Positions 44,309 to 53,188 of a stretch of 64,000 nt of DNA are shown here, one piece after another. Each line of letters begins with the position of its first letter. Position 1 is the stretch's first letter. The position numbers and the translations under genes are program-made. The notes below the pieces were generated by a model, which was not told the origin of the DNA, searched no databases, and saw only the letters and a list, made by a program, of their open reading frames with translations. Source of the stretch: an uncultured Desulfobacter sp. (GTDB lineage Bacteria > Desulfobacterota > Desulfobacteria > Desulfobacterales > Desulfobacteraceae); the NCBI RefSeq assembly GCF_963677125.1, contig NZ_OY781882.1, forward strand, positions 3,046,501-3,110,500, written 5' to 3'.

Positions 44309-45486
44309 TAGCTTTCTTCCTGTGCTATACGTTCCACTTTCACCGCTTTGGCCGTCACCTTTGTTCCGTCGGCAACTTTCTGCAAGCCTTCGTAGACGAT
44401 GGACTCACCCCCAGAGAGGCCTTTTGTAATCAGAACAAAATTATCAACCTCCGGCCCCAGGGTAACATCCTGCTCCTTGATGGTGCCATCTTCACCCACC
44501 ATAAACACCTTTTTAAGCCCCTGCAGGTCGGTGATGCAACGCTGGGGCACAAGAACCCCACCTTTAACGCTGTCGATCATGGCCTTGATCTTGCCAAACT
44601 GGCCGGGGCGCAACAGGCCGTTGGGGTTGGGAAACGAAACCTGGACCAAAATCGCACCGGTGGTGGGATCAATCTGCCGATCTAGAAAATTCGGCGTTCC
44701 CTTATGGGGATAAACAGAACCATCGGCCAATATTAACTGGATATCTGCATCAAAATTTTTTTCCCTGTCCATACCCTCCTGCCTGGCGGCCTCAATCTGG
44801 CGGGCCGTCCCTAGATATTGGGATTCTGTCAGAAAAAACTCGGCTAAAACGGAATTGGTGTTGGAAACGGTATTTAAAATGACCGGGTTGGGATCACGGC
44901 CCACAAAATCCCCGACCTTGGCCTTTGTCTTGCCAATGATCCCGTTAATGGGAGAATAGACCTTGGTATATCCCATTTGGATCTGGGCCGCCCGGACATT
45001 GGCCTGGGCGGCTGTCACCCCGGCTTTCGCCGCATCATAGGCTGCCACAGCCCCGTCGAGGTCACTTTGGGAGACGGCATTCATCTTTGCTAGAGGGCGA
45101 TATCGATCCAGATCCCGTTTGGCTTTGACAAGTTTTGTCCGGGCCTCTGCAAGAAGTCCATCCATTGAAGCGACCTGGGCCTCAAAAGGCTGGCTTTCTA
45201 TGGTGTAAAGCAGCTCGCCGGCCTTAACCGGTGCACCCTCTTTGAAATGAACGCCTTTTAGAAACCCCTCCACCCGGGCCCTTATGGCAATGTCCTTGGC
45301 ACCGTATATCTGGCCCACAAAGGTGTGATAAATGGGGACATCCTCGGTAAATGTCTTATACACGCTTACACTTACAGGCGGAATGGCCTTGGCTGTTTTC
45401 TGTTCAGTTTGCTTACAGGCCGGTGTCCAAACCAGCAATACGACTACCAGCAGTACAACGCTAAGTTTAGTTTTCATTTTTCCCAC
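44308..45486 (-). CDS. RND efflux periplasmic adaptor (AcrA-like lipoprotein)
   Basis: Membrane fusion protein of 392 residues. The N-terminal signal ends in a lipobox TPAC (cysteine about 24). It has the biotinyl-lipoyl-like half motif ARVEGFLKGVHFKEGAPVKAGELL, a helical hairpin with AKRDLDRYRPLAKMNAVSQSD, and a beta-barrel segment near 210-300. It bridges the inner permease and the outer channel. It is the first gene of the operon. No TetR or other local regulator is adjacent. Confidence 0.93.
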   Translation of the reverse strand: MGKMKTKLSVVLLVVVLLVWTPACKQTEQKTAKAIPPVSVSVYKTFTEDVPIYHTFVGQIYGAKDIAIRARVEGFLKGVHFKEGAPVKAGELLYTIESQPFEAQVASMDGLLAEARTKLVKAKRDLDRYRPLAKMNAVSQSDLDGAVAAYDAAKAGVTAAQANVRAAQIQMGYTKVYSPINGIIGKTKAKVGDFVGRDPNPVILNTVSNTNSVLAEFFLTESQYLGTARQIEAARQEGMDREKNFDADIQLILADGSVYPHKGTPNFLDRQIDPTTGAILVQVSFPNPNGLLRPGQFGKIKAMIDSVKGGVLVPQRCITDLQGLKKVFMVGEDGTIKEQDVTLGPEVDNFVLITKGLSGGESIVYEGLQKVADGTKVTAKAVKVERIAQEES

Positions 45487-45738
45487 AAATCCATGCGTTA
45501 GTGTTCACCCATAAATCAGAACTTTTCATCCGGAAAAAATCGAAGACGAAAAATAGTTACGGATGGGCACAAATTTACACAAAAAATACTAAATACCTAC
45601 ATCTTTACCCTACTTGACTATGAACACGATTGAGCAAAAATTATTGTTGCCATTCCTAAGTTTATTATACTATTGCCCCTGTATTTTAAACCATTTTTCT
45701 AAAAAACTAGCAAAGAAACAACAAACAGACCATGGGCC

Positions 45739-47079
45739 TTACATTTTTTTCAATAACTGTCCGGCTGCGGTCAAAAGCGGATCCCATACCGGTCCGAACG
45801 GCGGCGCATATGCTAAATCGGACTGAAAAAATTCAGACACTGTCATGGACGTTTGCAAGGCAACGGCGGCGGCATTGATTCTGTGAGCAACGCCTTCGGT
45901 TCCCGTCATCTGCACACCCAGCAGACGGCCACTGTCTTTATCGCCTATCATATTCACGAGAATCGGCGTAGATCCGGGATGGCCATGGGCCCGGGACCGG
46001 GCTGTAATCATATTTTCAACCGGGTTAAACCCTGCCGTGTTTGCCTCCTGAACGGTCAGTCCGGTCCTAGCGACCTGCAGATCAAACACCTTGAACACCG
46101 ACGTGCCGGCCACGCCTTTCAATTCGGTTTTTACCCCACAGATATTGTCCGCCACGGCCCACCCGGCCCGATTGGCACGCAGGGCAAGGGGAATCCAGCA
46201 CTTTTCGCCGGAAACCACATGATATGCATCGGCACAGTCTCCTGCTGCATAAATATCGGGATCACTGGTTTTAAGCATATGATCCACGGCAATGGCCCCG
46301 CCGGTACCAAGTTCAAGCCCGGCGTCTTGGGCAAGTTCACTGCAGGGCACCACACCTGCAGCCACAAGCACGATGTCGGCGTCCAAGGTCAAATCATCTA
46401 AAACCACCCGTGCCCCGGTTTCAGAGGGTTCAATACATTCCACAGTTTTCCCTGCATACAAAGCCACCTTTTTTTGCACAAGCTCATCTTGAATCATTTG
46501 TGAAAGGTCAGCCTGCATCCAGGGTAGAAACGTTTTCCCCGGTTTGACCATGGAAACTGCAACCCCTCTTTTTTCAAATGCCTCACACATCTCAAGGGCA
46601 ATGTATCCCATACCGATGATCACAGCTTTTTTTACTTTTTTTTCCAAGAGAAAGGATTTGATCAGCCGCCCCTGGGATAGATTTTTCAGGGGCAGGACGC
46701 AATCAAGGTCAATTCCTGGAATGTTTGGCATCACGGGCCGGGCACCTGTGGCAATGAGCAGTTTGTCATAGGCGCATTCAAAGGACTGCCCGGACAGAGT
46801 GGTTCCGAAAACCTTTTTTTCTTTAGGGCTGACTTTTTCCGCTCTGTGGCCCGTGAGAAGATTGATTTGATTTTTCTGCCTGAACACCTCGGCGGTCCTG
46901 ACCACAAGTACGGCCATATCCCTGTCCGGATCAGCGATATTGTATGGCATGCCACAGGCGGAGTAAGAGACATCTTCGGTCATCTCCAGCACCGAGACCG
47001 TCGCATTTTTGTTCATCCTTTTCAACTTGCTTGCCGCACTCATGCCGGCGGCATCACCGCCGATAACCAAAAAATTCAT
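45739..47079 (-). CDS. CoA-disulfide-reductase-like FAD/NAD(P) oxidoreductase
   Basis: Flavoprotein of 446 residues in the pyridine nucleotide-disulfide oxidoreductase family. It has the FAD-binding start FLVIGGDAAGMSAA, the active-site SYSACGMPY with a single cysteine (as in CoA-disulfide reductase, NADH oxidase and NADH-dependent persulfide reductases), a second dinucleotide-binding GMGYIALEM and the AAGDCAD motif. It may reduce CoA disulfide, oxygen or persulfide. The start is taken as ATG 47079 because AAGGAA lies 6 bp before it. The sensor kinase gene ends 23 bp upstream. Confidence 0.85.
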   Translation of the reverse strand: MNFLVIGGDAAGMSAASKLKRMNKNATVSVLEMTEDVSYSACGMPYNIADPDRDMAVLVVRTAEVFRQKNQINLLTGHRAEKVSPKEKKVFGTTLSGQSFECAYDKLLIATGARPVMPNIPGIDLDCVLPLKNLSQGRLIKSFLLEKKVKKAVIIGMGYIALEMCEAFEKRGVAVSMVKPGKTFLPWMQADLSQMIQDELVQKKVALYAGKTVECIEPSETGARVVLDDLTLDADIVLVAAGVVPCSELAQDAGLELGTGGAIAVDHMLKTSDPDIYAAGDCADAYHVVSGEKCWIPLALRANRAGWAVADNICGVKTELKGVAGTSVFKVFDLQVARTGLTVQEANTAGFNPVENMITARSRAHGHPGSTPILVNMIGDKDSGRLLGVQMTGTEGVAHRINAAAVALQTSMTVSEFFQSDLAYAPPFGPVWDPLLTAAGQLLKKM

Positions 47080-47102
47080 GACCTGTTCCTTTTTCATTTC
47101 GT

Positions 47103-49244
47103 CTATCCCTGTTGCTCGGATTCTTTTTCAGCAGTCTGGGGAAGATAAATATCAAAACAACTGCCTTCTCCTTCAATACTGTCCACAAATATATGGCCCT
47201 TAAGACGGGCCACAATCCCTTTAATAATAGGAAGGCCCATACCTGCCCCCCGCCCCTTTATTTTTGTTGTAAAATAAGGCTCAAATATATTGTCCATGAC
47301 AGCGCGGCTCATCCCGTGTCCCGTATCAACCACCTGTAAATGAATATAAGAACCAGGGAATAACCGATGCGTCTCTTCAAGGGAACCTTCTTTAACCTGA
47401 ATTTCATCCAAACGGACAGTAAGAATCCCGCCTTTGTCCATCATGGCATGATGGGCATTGGTGCAAAGATTCATAATAAGTTGATGGATCTGGGTGGGAT
47501 CCGCCATAACAGGTGCAAGGCCCGGTGTGATCAACGTTTCGATCTTTATGTTTTGGGGGACAGAGGCTCTCAACAGTTTTAAGCTCTCCTTGATAATAGG
47601 GCCGGGATGGCAACGGATATACTCCTTTTCCCCCTGGCGACTGAATGCCAGAATCTGTGCCACCAGGTCCTGGGCCCGGCCGGAGGCGTTTTTCACCCGA
47701 CGAAGGTATTCGAACATTTTCTCATTTTTCGGGCGCATTGCCAGGCACAGATCCGTATACCCTATGATGGGGGATAAAATATTATTAAAATCATGGGCAA
47801 TACCGCCGGCCAGGACACCAAGGGCCTCCATTTTCTGAAGCTGCACAATCTGACGTTTGAACTCAACCTGCTGTTTTTCACACTTCTGCCTTCTGTAAAC
47901 GCAACCGATCTGATGGGCCACGGCCATGACCAGATTGGTGTCACTGTTGTCCAGTTTTCTCAGGGTCACCGTATTTCCGGTAATCAAGATGCCGATGGGT
48001 GCACCGTCCACCTCGATGGGACAGATAATAAAAGAGCGGGGTTTGATACGATCGGCCAGTTCCCTGCTCTGGGAAAATTTTTGCTTAAGCCATGCAATAT
48101 CATTCACAAGCATGGTTTTGTTGTGCTGAAAGGACTCGTAAAACACCCCTTCAGACGACCCCTCAAGGCAGATGCGATATTCGGTAATATAAATATTTTC
48201 GACCGCTGTAAATCCATATCCGCCGCGATAGGACAGAAAAGTTTTTTCATCATTGGCAATCATGATCATCACGCGATCATACCGAAGTTTTGCACCCACG
48301 ATATTTGCAGCCCGATCAAAGATACAAGCATCTGGATCCTCAACCCCCAGGGCCTGTCCAATGTCGGCAATGGCCCTTGAATTTTCAACATTGACTTCAG
48401 TCTGATGCCGGATCTCTTCTCTGGCCGTATGTATCCCCTGTAAAGACCTTAAATACGCCTTTGATTTCACCTTCTGACCGGCCCACCCCAGACCCAAAAA
48501 TAATAGAACCGGCCAAATCAACCACAAAGGATTGAATACATCAGCAAAAGGGGGCAGCCAAACCGCAATTAACATTACGATAGCAGCAGCACCGACAAAC
48601 CAGGAAAGCCCGGCAAGTAAGGGAAACGCCGAACTCCGCCAGGAGAGCTCATACCGGCAGGCTTTTTTGTCTCTAAACATACATTCCGAATGGCTCACAG
48701 TCAGTTCATTATGAAGAAAAACATCTGCAAGGCCCTGAAAATAGCCCTGCCGCATCTCGCACTGAAAGAGTTCTTCTGTTATCCCTTCATTGGGATATAC
48801 GACAACCTCAATGTTATTTTTTCTTATATATCGGATAGTATAGCGTGCAGACCGGGTCAGGCTCCCGGCATATTCGACCATTATATTACAGGCCCGCCGG
48901 ATCCCGACAAAGGGCAGCGCCAGACGGCGAATCATCCCTAAGCATTGGGAGGTCACAGCGTAACGACCCGCCTGTTGCGCAATCTTCATATTGTCGGTAA
49001 GCATGCACAAACGTTCATGGAACCGGTTGAACTGTGCCTGGCAGAGCACGATGGCATTATTACCGATTTTACTGTAATTCTCAATCCCAGCCTCGTCCAT
49101 GAGATCCTCGATTTCAATGTCAGGATATTTTTCCCGAATCAGGGCCACATAAGTATCCAGGATCTTATTGCTATACAGTTGGTTTTCTTTTGTCGTTTCC
49201 ATTTTCAATTTTTCCATGGTCGAAACCGTACGTCCGGTTTTCAT
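47103..49244 (-). CDS. Membrane sensor histidine kinase with V4R-like and GAF domains
   Basis: Sensor kinase of 713 residues. The N-terminal part (about 10-195) with ILDTYVALIREKYPDIEIEDLMDEAGI and a Cys-containing end resembles V4R or heme-NO-binding input domains. Two hydrophobic helices (about 200-250) are followed by a GAF domain (about 290-450), a HisKA H-box GGIAHDFNNILSP (about 480) and a HATPase domain with NLCTNAHHAM, DTGHGM and GAGMGLPI. No response regulator is adjacent. The start is uncertain among ATGs at 49244, 49217 and 49202. It is followed by the flavoprotein gene, so it may sense redox or a small ligand. Confidence 0.85.
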   Translation of the reverse strand: MKTGRTVSTMEKLKMETTKENQLYSNKILDTYVALIREKYPDIEIEDLMDEAGIENYSKIGNNAIVLCQAQFNRFHERLCMLTDNMKIAQQAGRYAVTSQCLGMIRRLALPFVGIRRACNIMVEYAGSLTRSARYTIRYIRKNNIEVVVYPNEGITEELFQCEMRQGYFQGLADVFLHNELTVSHSECMFRDKKACRYELSWRSSAFPLLAGLSWFVGAAAIVMLIAVWLPPFADVFNPLWLIWPVLLFLGLGWAGQKVKSKAYLRSLQGIHTAREEIRHQTEVNVENSRAIADIGQALGVEDPDACIFDRAANIVGAKLRYDRVMIMIANDEKTFLSYRGGYGFTAVENIYITEYRICLEGSSEGVFYESFQHNKTMLVNDIAWLKQKFSQSRELADRIKPRSFIICPIEVDGAPIGILITGNTVTLRKLDNSDTNLVMAVAHQIGCVYRRQKCEKQQVEFKRQIVQLQKMEALGVLAGGIAHDFNNILSPIIGYTDLCLAMRPKNEKMFEYLRRVKNASGRAQDLVAQILAFSRQGEKEYIRCHPGPIIKESLKLLRASVPQNIKIETLITPGLAPVMADPTQIHQLIMNLCTNAHHAMMDKGGILTVRLDEIQVKEGSLEETHRLFPGSYIHLQVVDTGHGMSRAVMDNIFEPYFTTKIKGRGAGMGLPIIKGIVARLKGHIFVDSIEGEGSCFDIYLPQTAEKESEQQG

Positions 49245-49599
49245 ATAATTACAAATCAACGCTTAAGATTCAATCGAATCGTTATAAACTAAAATGGCAC
49301 TTCTTTCTTCATAAAAATAGTATTTTAGTAATTAAATCCACACACAAATGCCGTATGTTTTCTAATTAAGCCTATGTAACATACATGGATATCTAAACTT
49401 TTATCATAGAGTAGACCTGGGTTTTAATCGTTCGGGTCAACCCAAAACTGCTATATAAAATTCGCAGATCACACGAAATCGACGACAACATTTTTGCTTT
49501 TTATTTAAACATACCGGATAAATAAATGAATTTTTTGACAAAGATTTTATGATATATTATATCAATATACTTTTTATAAACTATAATCTGGGAGGATAG
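49245..49599. other. Divergent AT-rich regulatory region
   Basis: About 350 bp between the sensor kinase and cupin regulator genes. Apart from the promoter at 49535-49563, nothing else was recognised. Confidence 0.4.
49535..49563 (+). promoter_or_regulatory. Candidate sigma-70 promoter of the cupin regulator gene
   Basis: TTGACA at 49535-49540 and TATATC at 49558-49563 with 17 bp between, in an AT-rich stretch. The ATG follows 36 bp later with GGAGG just upstream. Confidence 0.6.
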
Positions 49600-50169
49600 A
49601 TGCAAACAGGAAAAGTTAACCAGCGGATTTTATCATTCATGAAAAAGCGGGACATGGATATCCCGGCCCTATCTGAGGCAGCCGGCCTTGACCCTGAGTT
49701 TATCAAGACCATGCTTGAGGAAGATGCCTACCCCCCCCTGGGCCCTCTAATGAAAATCGCCCGGGCCCTTGGTGTACGTTTAGGCACATTTCTGGATGAC
49801 CAGGACAGCAGCGACCCCTACATTGTCCGCAAGGCCGAAAGAGCAGACGGTTTTTCCGTTCTCGACGGAACCAACAAAGCCCCTGCCCTAAATTTCTATG
49901 CCCTGGGCAAAGGAAAATCAGACCGGCACATGGAGCCGTTTTTTGTTGAAGTCCTGCCTGAATCCGCGAAGCAAAAAACACTGTCTTCCCATGAAGGCGA
50001 AGAATTTATTGTGGTTGTTTCAGGGGTTATAGAGGTAATTTACGGAAATGAAACCTATGAGCTGAAGCCCGGCGACTCTATCTATTATAACTCTGTGGTT
50101 CCCCATTATGTATCATGTGTGGGAGAAGAAAAGGCCGAAATTCACGCCGTGGTTTATGTTCCGGAATAA
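49600..50169 (+). CDS. XRE-family regulator with C-terminal cupin domain
   Basis: A 189-residue regulator. The N-terminal helix-turn-helix (about 5-65) has ALSEAAGLDPEFIKTML followed by a residue pattern typical of XRE proteins; the cupin domain (about 110-188) has SSHEGEEFIVVVSGVIEV and YELKPGDSIYYNSVVPHYV. Similar proteins control the adjacent acyl-CoA or amino acid genes. The acyl-CoA synthetase gene follows on the same strand. The stop codon TAA (50167-50169) belongs to repeat copy D. Confidence 0.85.
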   Translation: MQTGKVNQRILSFMKKRDMDIPALSEAAGLDPEFIKTMLEEDAYPPLGPLMKIARALGVRLGTFLDDQDSSDPYIVRKAERADGFSVLDGTNKAPALNFYALGKGKSDRHMEPFFVEVLPESAKQKTLSSHEGEEFIVVVSGVIEVIYGNETYELKPGDSIYYNSVVPHYVSCVGEEKAEIHAVVYVPE

Positions 50170-50216
50170 CAGCCATGGGCTGACCAGGTCTATCAACGGC
50201 CAGACTCAACCCACAA
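50165..50216 (+). repeat. Dispersed ATAACGGCCA repeat, copy D
   Basis: Starts AATAACAGCCATGGGCTGAC, with AGGTCTATCAACGGCCAG and CAACCCACAAC. The tail ATGAAAGTGACGCAAC, TTTATTGGGACTTTTAGAT continues the match with copies C and E to about 50262. Its leading TAA is the stop codon of the regulator gene. Confidence 0.72.
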
Positions 50217-50354
50217 CAAAACATGAAAGTGACGCAACAATTTATTGGGACTTTTAGATAAAAAAACAGCCATGGCCGTGCCTATAAATATCCTGGGTAA
50301 GGATTCCGGGTCCGGCCCCTATCAACCCCAAGCCAAAGAGGAATAGAGCATCAT

Positions 50355-52007
50355 ATGGACGAAACTTTGCCATTGCAATCCCTGACCATAGGGCAGATCT
50401 TTGACAGAACAGTTGAAAAATACCCGGATAATCCGGCCGTTGTATATGTGGACAGAGATTTTCGCCTGACGTACAGGCAGTTTGCCACCTATGTAGATGA
50501 AACAGCCAAGGGTTTGATGGCCCTGGGCGTAAAAAAAGGAGAAAAAGTAGGTATATGGGCCACCAATGTACCATACTGGGTGATTTTGCAGTTTGCCACA
50601 GCCAAAATCGGGGCTGTACTGCTCACGGTGAACACCAATTATAAAACAGCGGAACTGGAATACCTGCTAACCCAATCCGACTGTGAAAACCTCTTTCTCA
50701 TTGACGGATACCAGGACACGGATTACATATCCACCATTTATGAACTGGTGCCGGAGCTGAAAACCTGCCAGCGTGGCCACCTGAAATCTGAAAAATTTCC
50801 CCACCTGAAGCGGGTGGCCTTTCTTGGCCCTGAAAAACACAGGGGCATGTATACCATTCCTGAAATCCGGGCCTTGTCCGTAATGATTTCCGACGATGAA
50901 TACCAGGCCCGCCAGGATAGCCTGGATTGCCATGATGTGGTGAACATGCAGTACACCTCGGGGACCACGGGTTTTCCCAAAGGCGTCATGCTCACCCATT
51001 ACAATATCGCCAACAACGGGTTCTGGATTGGTGCCAACCAAAACCTGGGTCCGGATGACCGGGTCTGCCTCCCTGTGCCCCTGTTTCACTGCTTTGGCTG
51101 TGTACTCGGGGTGATGGCCTTCATCAACCACGGTACCTGTATGGTGATCCTGGAAGGATTTGATCCCCTTTTGATCATGGCTTCGGTGGAACAGGAGAAG
51201 TGTACCGGTCTTTACGGCGTACCCACCATGTTCATTGCCGTACTAGACCACCCCCTCTTCAACAAATTTGATTTTTCATCCCTTCGCACCGGCATCATGG
51301 CAGGCTCCAACTGCCCCATCCATACCATGGAGCAGGTCATCAACAAGATGAACATGACGGAAATCACCATCTGCTACGGCCTGACCGAGGCATCCCCGGT
51401 CTTGACCCAAACCCGGCAGCACGACGACATCCGGGTGCGGACACAAACCGTGGGCCGTGCCCTGCCCCACCTTGAAGTCAAGGTCGTTGACCTGACAACA
51501 GGAGAAGAGCTTCCCCGGGGCCAGCAGGGTGAGGTGTGCGTCAGGGGATACAGCGTCATGAAAGGATATTACAACAATCCTGACGCCACAGCCCAGACCA
51601 TTGACGAGGACGGTTTCCTGCATTCAGGCGATCTCGGGGTCATGGACGAAGACGGCAACCTGTCCATCACAGGCCGACACAAGGATATGATCATCCGGGG
51701 CGGAGAAAATATCTATCCCAGGGAGATCGAGGAATTCTTATACCGCATGGACGGCATCCGGGATATCCAGGTAGCTGCGGTCCCCAGCAGGAAATACGGT
51801 GAAGAGGTCGGTGCCTTTGTCATTCTAAATGAAGGGGCAAATCTTGAGCCCAGTGATATCCAGGACTTTTGCCGGGGAAAAATCAGCCGGTACAAAATCC
51901 CCAGATATGTCCATTTTATTAATCAATATCCCATGACGGCTTCGGGCAAGATTCAGAAATACAAATTGACGGAGATGTCCGAAGATATATGGCCGGAAAG
52001 ACGTTAA
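50355..52007 (+). CDS. Fatty acyl-CoA synthetase (AMP-binding, FadD-like)
   Basis: Acyl-CoA ligase of 550 residues that activates a carboxylic acid with ATP and CoA. The AMP-binding signature YTSGTTGFPKGVMLTH is at about 198-213, followed by GVPTMF, YGLTEASPV and, near the C-terminus, SGDLGVMDEDGNL and the catalytic lysine in TASGKIQKYKL. The acid could be a medium or long-chain fatty acid. It is downstream of the cupin regulator and may be its target. Confidence 0.9.
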   Translation: MDETLPLQSLTIGQIFDRTVEKYPDNPAVVYVDRDFRLTYRQFATYVDETAKGLMALGVKKGEKVGIWATNVPYWVILQFATAKIGAVLLTVNTNYKTAELEYLLTQSDCENLFLIDGYQDTDYISTIYELVPELKTCQRGHLKSEKFPHLKRVAFLGPEKHRGMYTIPEIRALSVMISDDEYQARQDSLDCHDVVNMQYTSGTTGFPKGVMLTHYNIANNGFWIGANQNLGPDDRVCLPVPLFHCFGCVLGVMAFINHGTCMVILEGFDPLLIMASVEQEKCTGLYGVPTMFIAVLDHPLFNKFDFSSLRTGIMAGSNCPIHTMEQVINKMNMTEITICYGLTEASPVLTQTRQHDDIRVRTQTVGRALPHLEVKVVDLTTGEELPRGQQGEVCVRGYSVMKGYYNNPDATAQTIDEDGFLHSGDLGVMDEDGNLSITGRHKDMIIRGGENIYPREIEEFLYRMDGIRDIQVAAVPSRKYGEEVGAFVILNEGANLEPSDIQDFCRGKISRYKIPRYVHFINQYPMTASGKIQKYKLTEMSEDIWPERR

Positions 52008-52034
52008 GCAATCAATATTAGCATTGCGTATCTC

Positions 52035-52092
52035 ATCATAAAGGACATAAAGCACCTATCAAGAAAATACCCATCTTTATGTCCTTTATGAT
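52035..52092. repeat. Perfect 18-bp hairpin (CATAAAGGACATAAAG type)
   Basis: Arms 52035-52052 (ATCATAAAGGACATAAAG) and 52075-52092 are exact complements with a 22-base loop. The plan AAGGACA.AAAG matches the two hairpins at 17567 and 39640. It lies between the acyl-CoA synthetase stop and thiB and could act as a terminator or repeat. Confidence 0.75.
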
Positions 52093-52141
52093 TTTCATCG
52101 AAAGGGATCTGAAAAAAACACAATTTAAGAAAAGAAAAAAA

Positions 52142-53188
52142 ATGCGAATATCTGCCGCTGTTGCCACTGCCATTATCTGCGTAATTTTTGCCGCCCCCAT
52201 GCTTACCGACCAAGCCCTGTGCCGGGAGTTAACCCTCATGACCCATGACAGCTTCAGTATGTCTAAAGCCGTGCTTGAGGATTTTAAAACCGCTGTGGGT
52301 GCGGACATCACGATCCTGCGTTCCGGGGATGCCGGCCAGGCATTGAACAAAGCAATTTTGTCAAAAAATAATCCCATGGCAGACTTGTTTTTTGGCGTGG
52401 ACAACACCTTTATCGGCAGAGCCCTGGACCATGATCTGTTCATTGCCTATACTCCCAGAGGATTTGACGACATCGACACCACCCTTTTACTGGATGACAA
52501 AAAGCGCCTGATACCTGTAGATTTTGGCGATGTATGCCTCAATTACGATATACAATGGTTCAAAACAAAACACCTTGCGCCCCCGAACGGCCTTGAAGAT
52601 CTGATCCGTCCGGCATACAAAAACCTCACCGTTGTCCAGAATCCGGCCACATCATCCCCGGGCCTTGCCTTTCTTCTGGCCACCATCAGCCGTTTCGGGA
52701 AAGATGGATACATCTCTTTCTGGCAGAAATTTAAAGCCAACGGGGTCATGGTGGTCAACGGCTGGCAGGATGCCTACTGGGGCCAGTTTACGGCAGCCTC
52801 AAAGGGAGATCGCCCTATTGTGGTTTCCTACGCATCAAGTCCTGCGGCAGAAGTGTTCTATGCCGAACACAAACCCACCACGGCGCCTACAGGCGTTGTA
52901 ATTGAAAATCAATCGACCTTCCGGCAGATTGAATTTGCAGGTATTTTAAAAAACAGTAAAAACATAGATCTTGCCCAAAAGGCCATGGACTTTATCTTAA
53001 GCAAAACATTCCAGGAAGATATCCCTTTGCAGATGTTTGTGTTCCCGGCCAACACCAAAGCAAAACTGCCGGATGTGTTTTTAAAGCATGCAAAAATCAC
53101 GGAAACACCTGCATATTTGCCCATCGACGACATCAACCAAAACCGGGATAAGTGGCTCCGGGAATGGACGGAAAACCTGTTGCGGTGA
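52142..53188 (+). CDS. thiB: Thiamine ABC importer binding protein (ThiB/TbpA)
   Basis: Periplasmic binding protein of 348 residues with a signal peptide (about 1-27). Segments such as ADLFFGVDNTFIGRAL, NPATSSPGLAFLL and the end KWLREWTENLLR match E. coli ThiB closely in order. ATG at 52142 is preferred over an earlier in-frame ATG at 52079, because the earlier one lies inside the hairpin and is not followed by a signal peptide. The permease and ATPase genes follow with overlaps. Iron or phosphonate binding is less likely. Confidence 0.85.
   Translation: MRISAAVATAIICVIFAAPMLTDQALCRELTLMTHDSFSMSKAVLEDFKTAVGADITILRSGDAGQALNKAILSKNNPMADLFFGVDNTFIGRALDHDLFIAYTPRGFDDIDTTLLLDDKKRLIPVDFGDVCLNYDIQWFKTKHLAPPNGLEDLIRPAYKNLTVVQNPATSSPGLAFLLATISRFGKDGYISFWQKFKANGVMVVNGWQDAYWGQFTAASKGDRPIVVSYASSPAAEVFYAEHKPTTAPTGVVIENQSTFRQIEFAGILKNSKNIDLAQKAMDFILSKTFQEDIPLQMFVFPANTKAKLPDVFLKHAKITETPAYLPIDDINQNRDKWLREWTENLLR

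Noticed and set aside
50262..50300. A seventh copy of the dispersed repeat
   Set aside because: Only an ACAGCCATGG block matches; too short to separate from chance.
52008..52141. TPP riboswitch before thiB
   Set aside because: The conserved CTGAGA and ACCTGATCTGG cores are absent.
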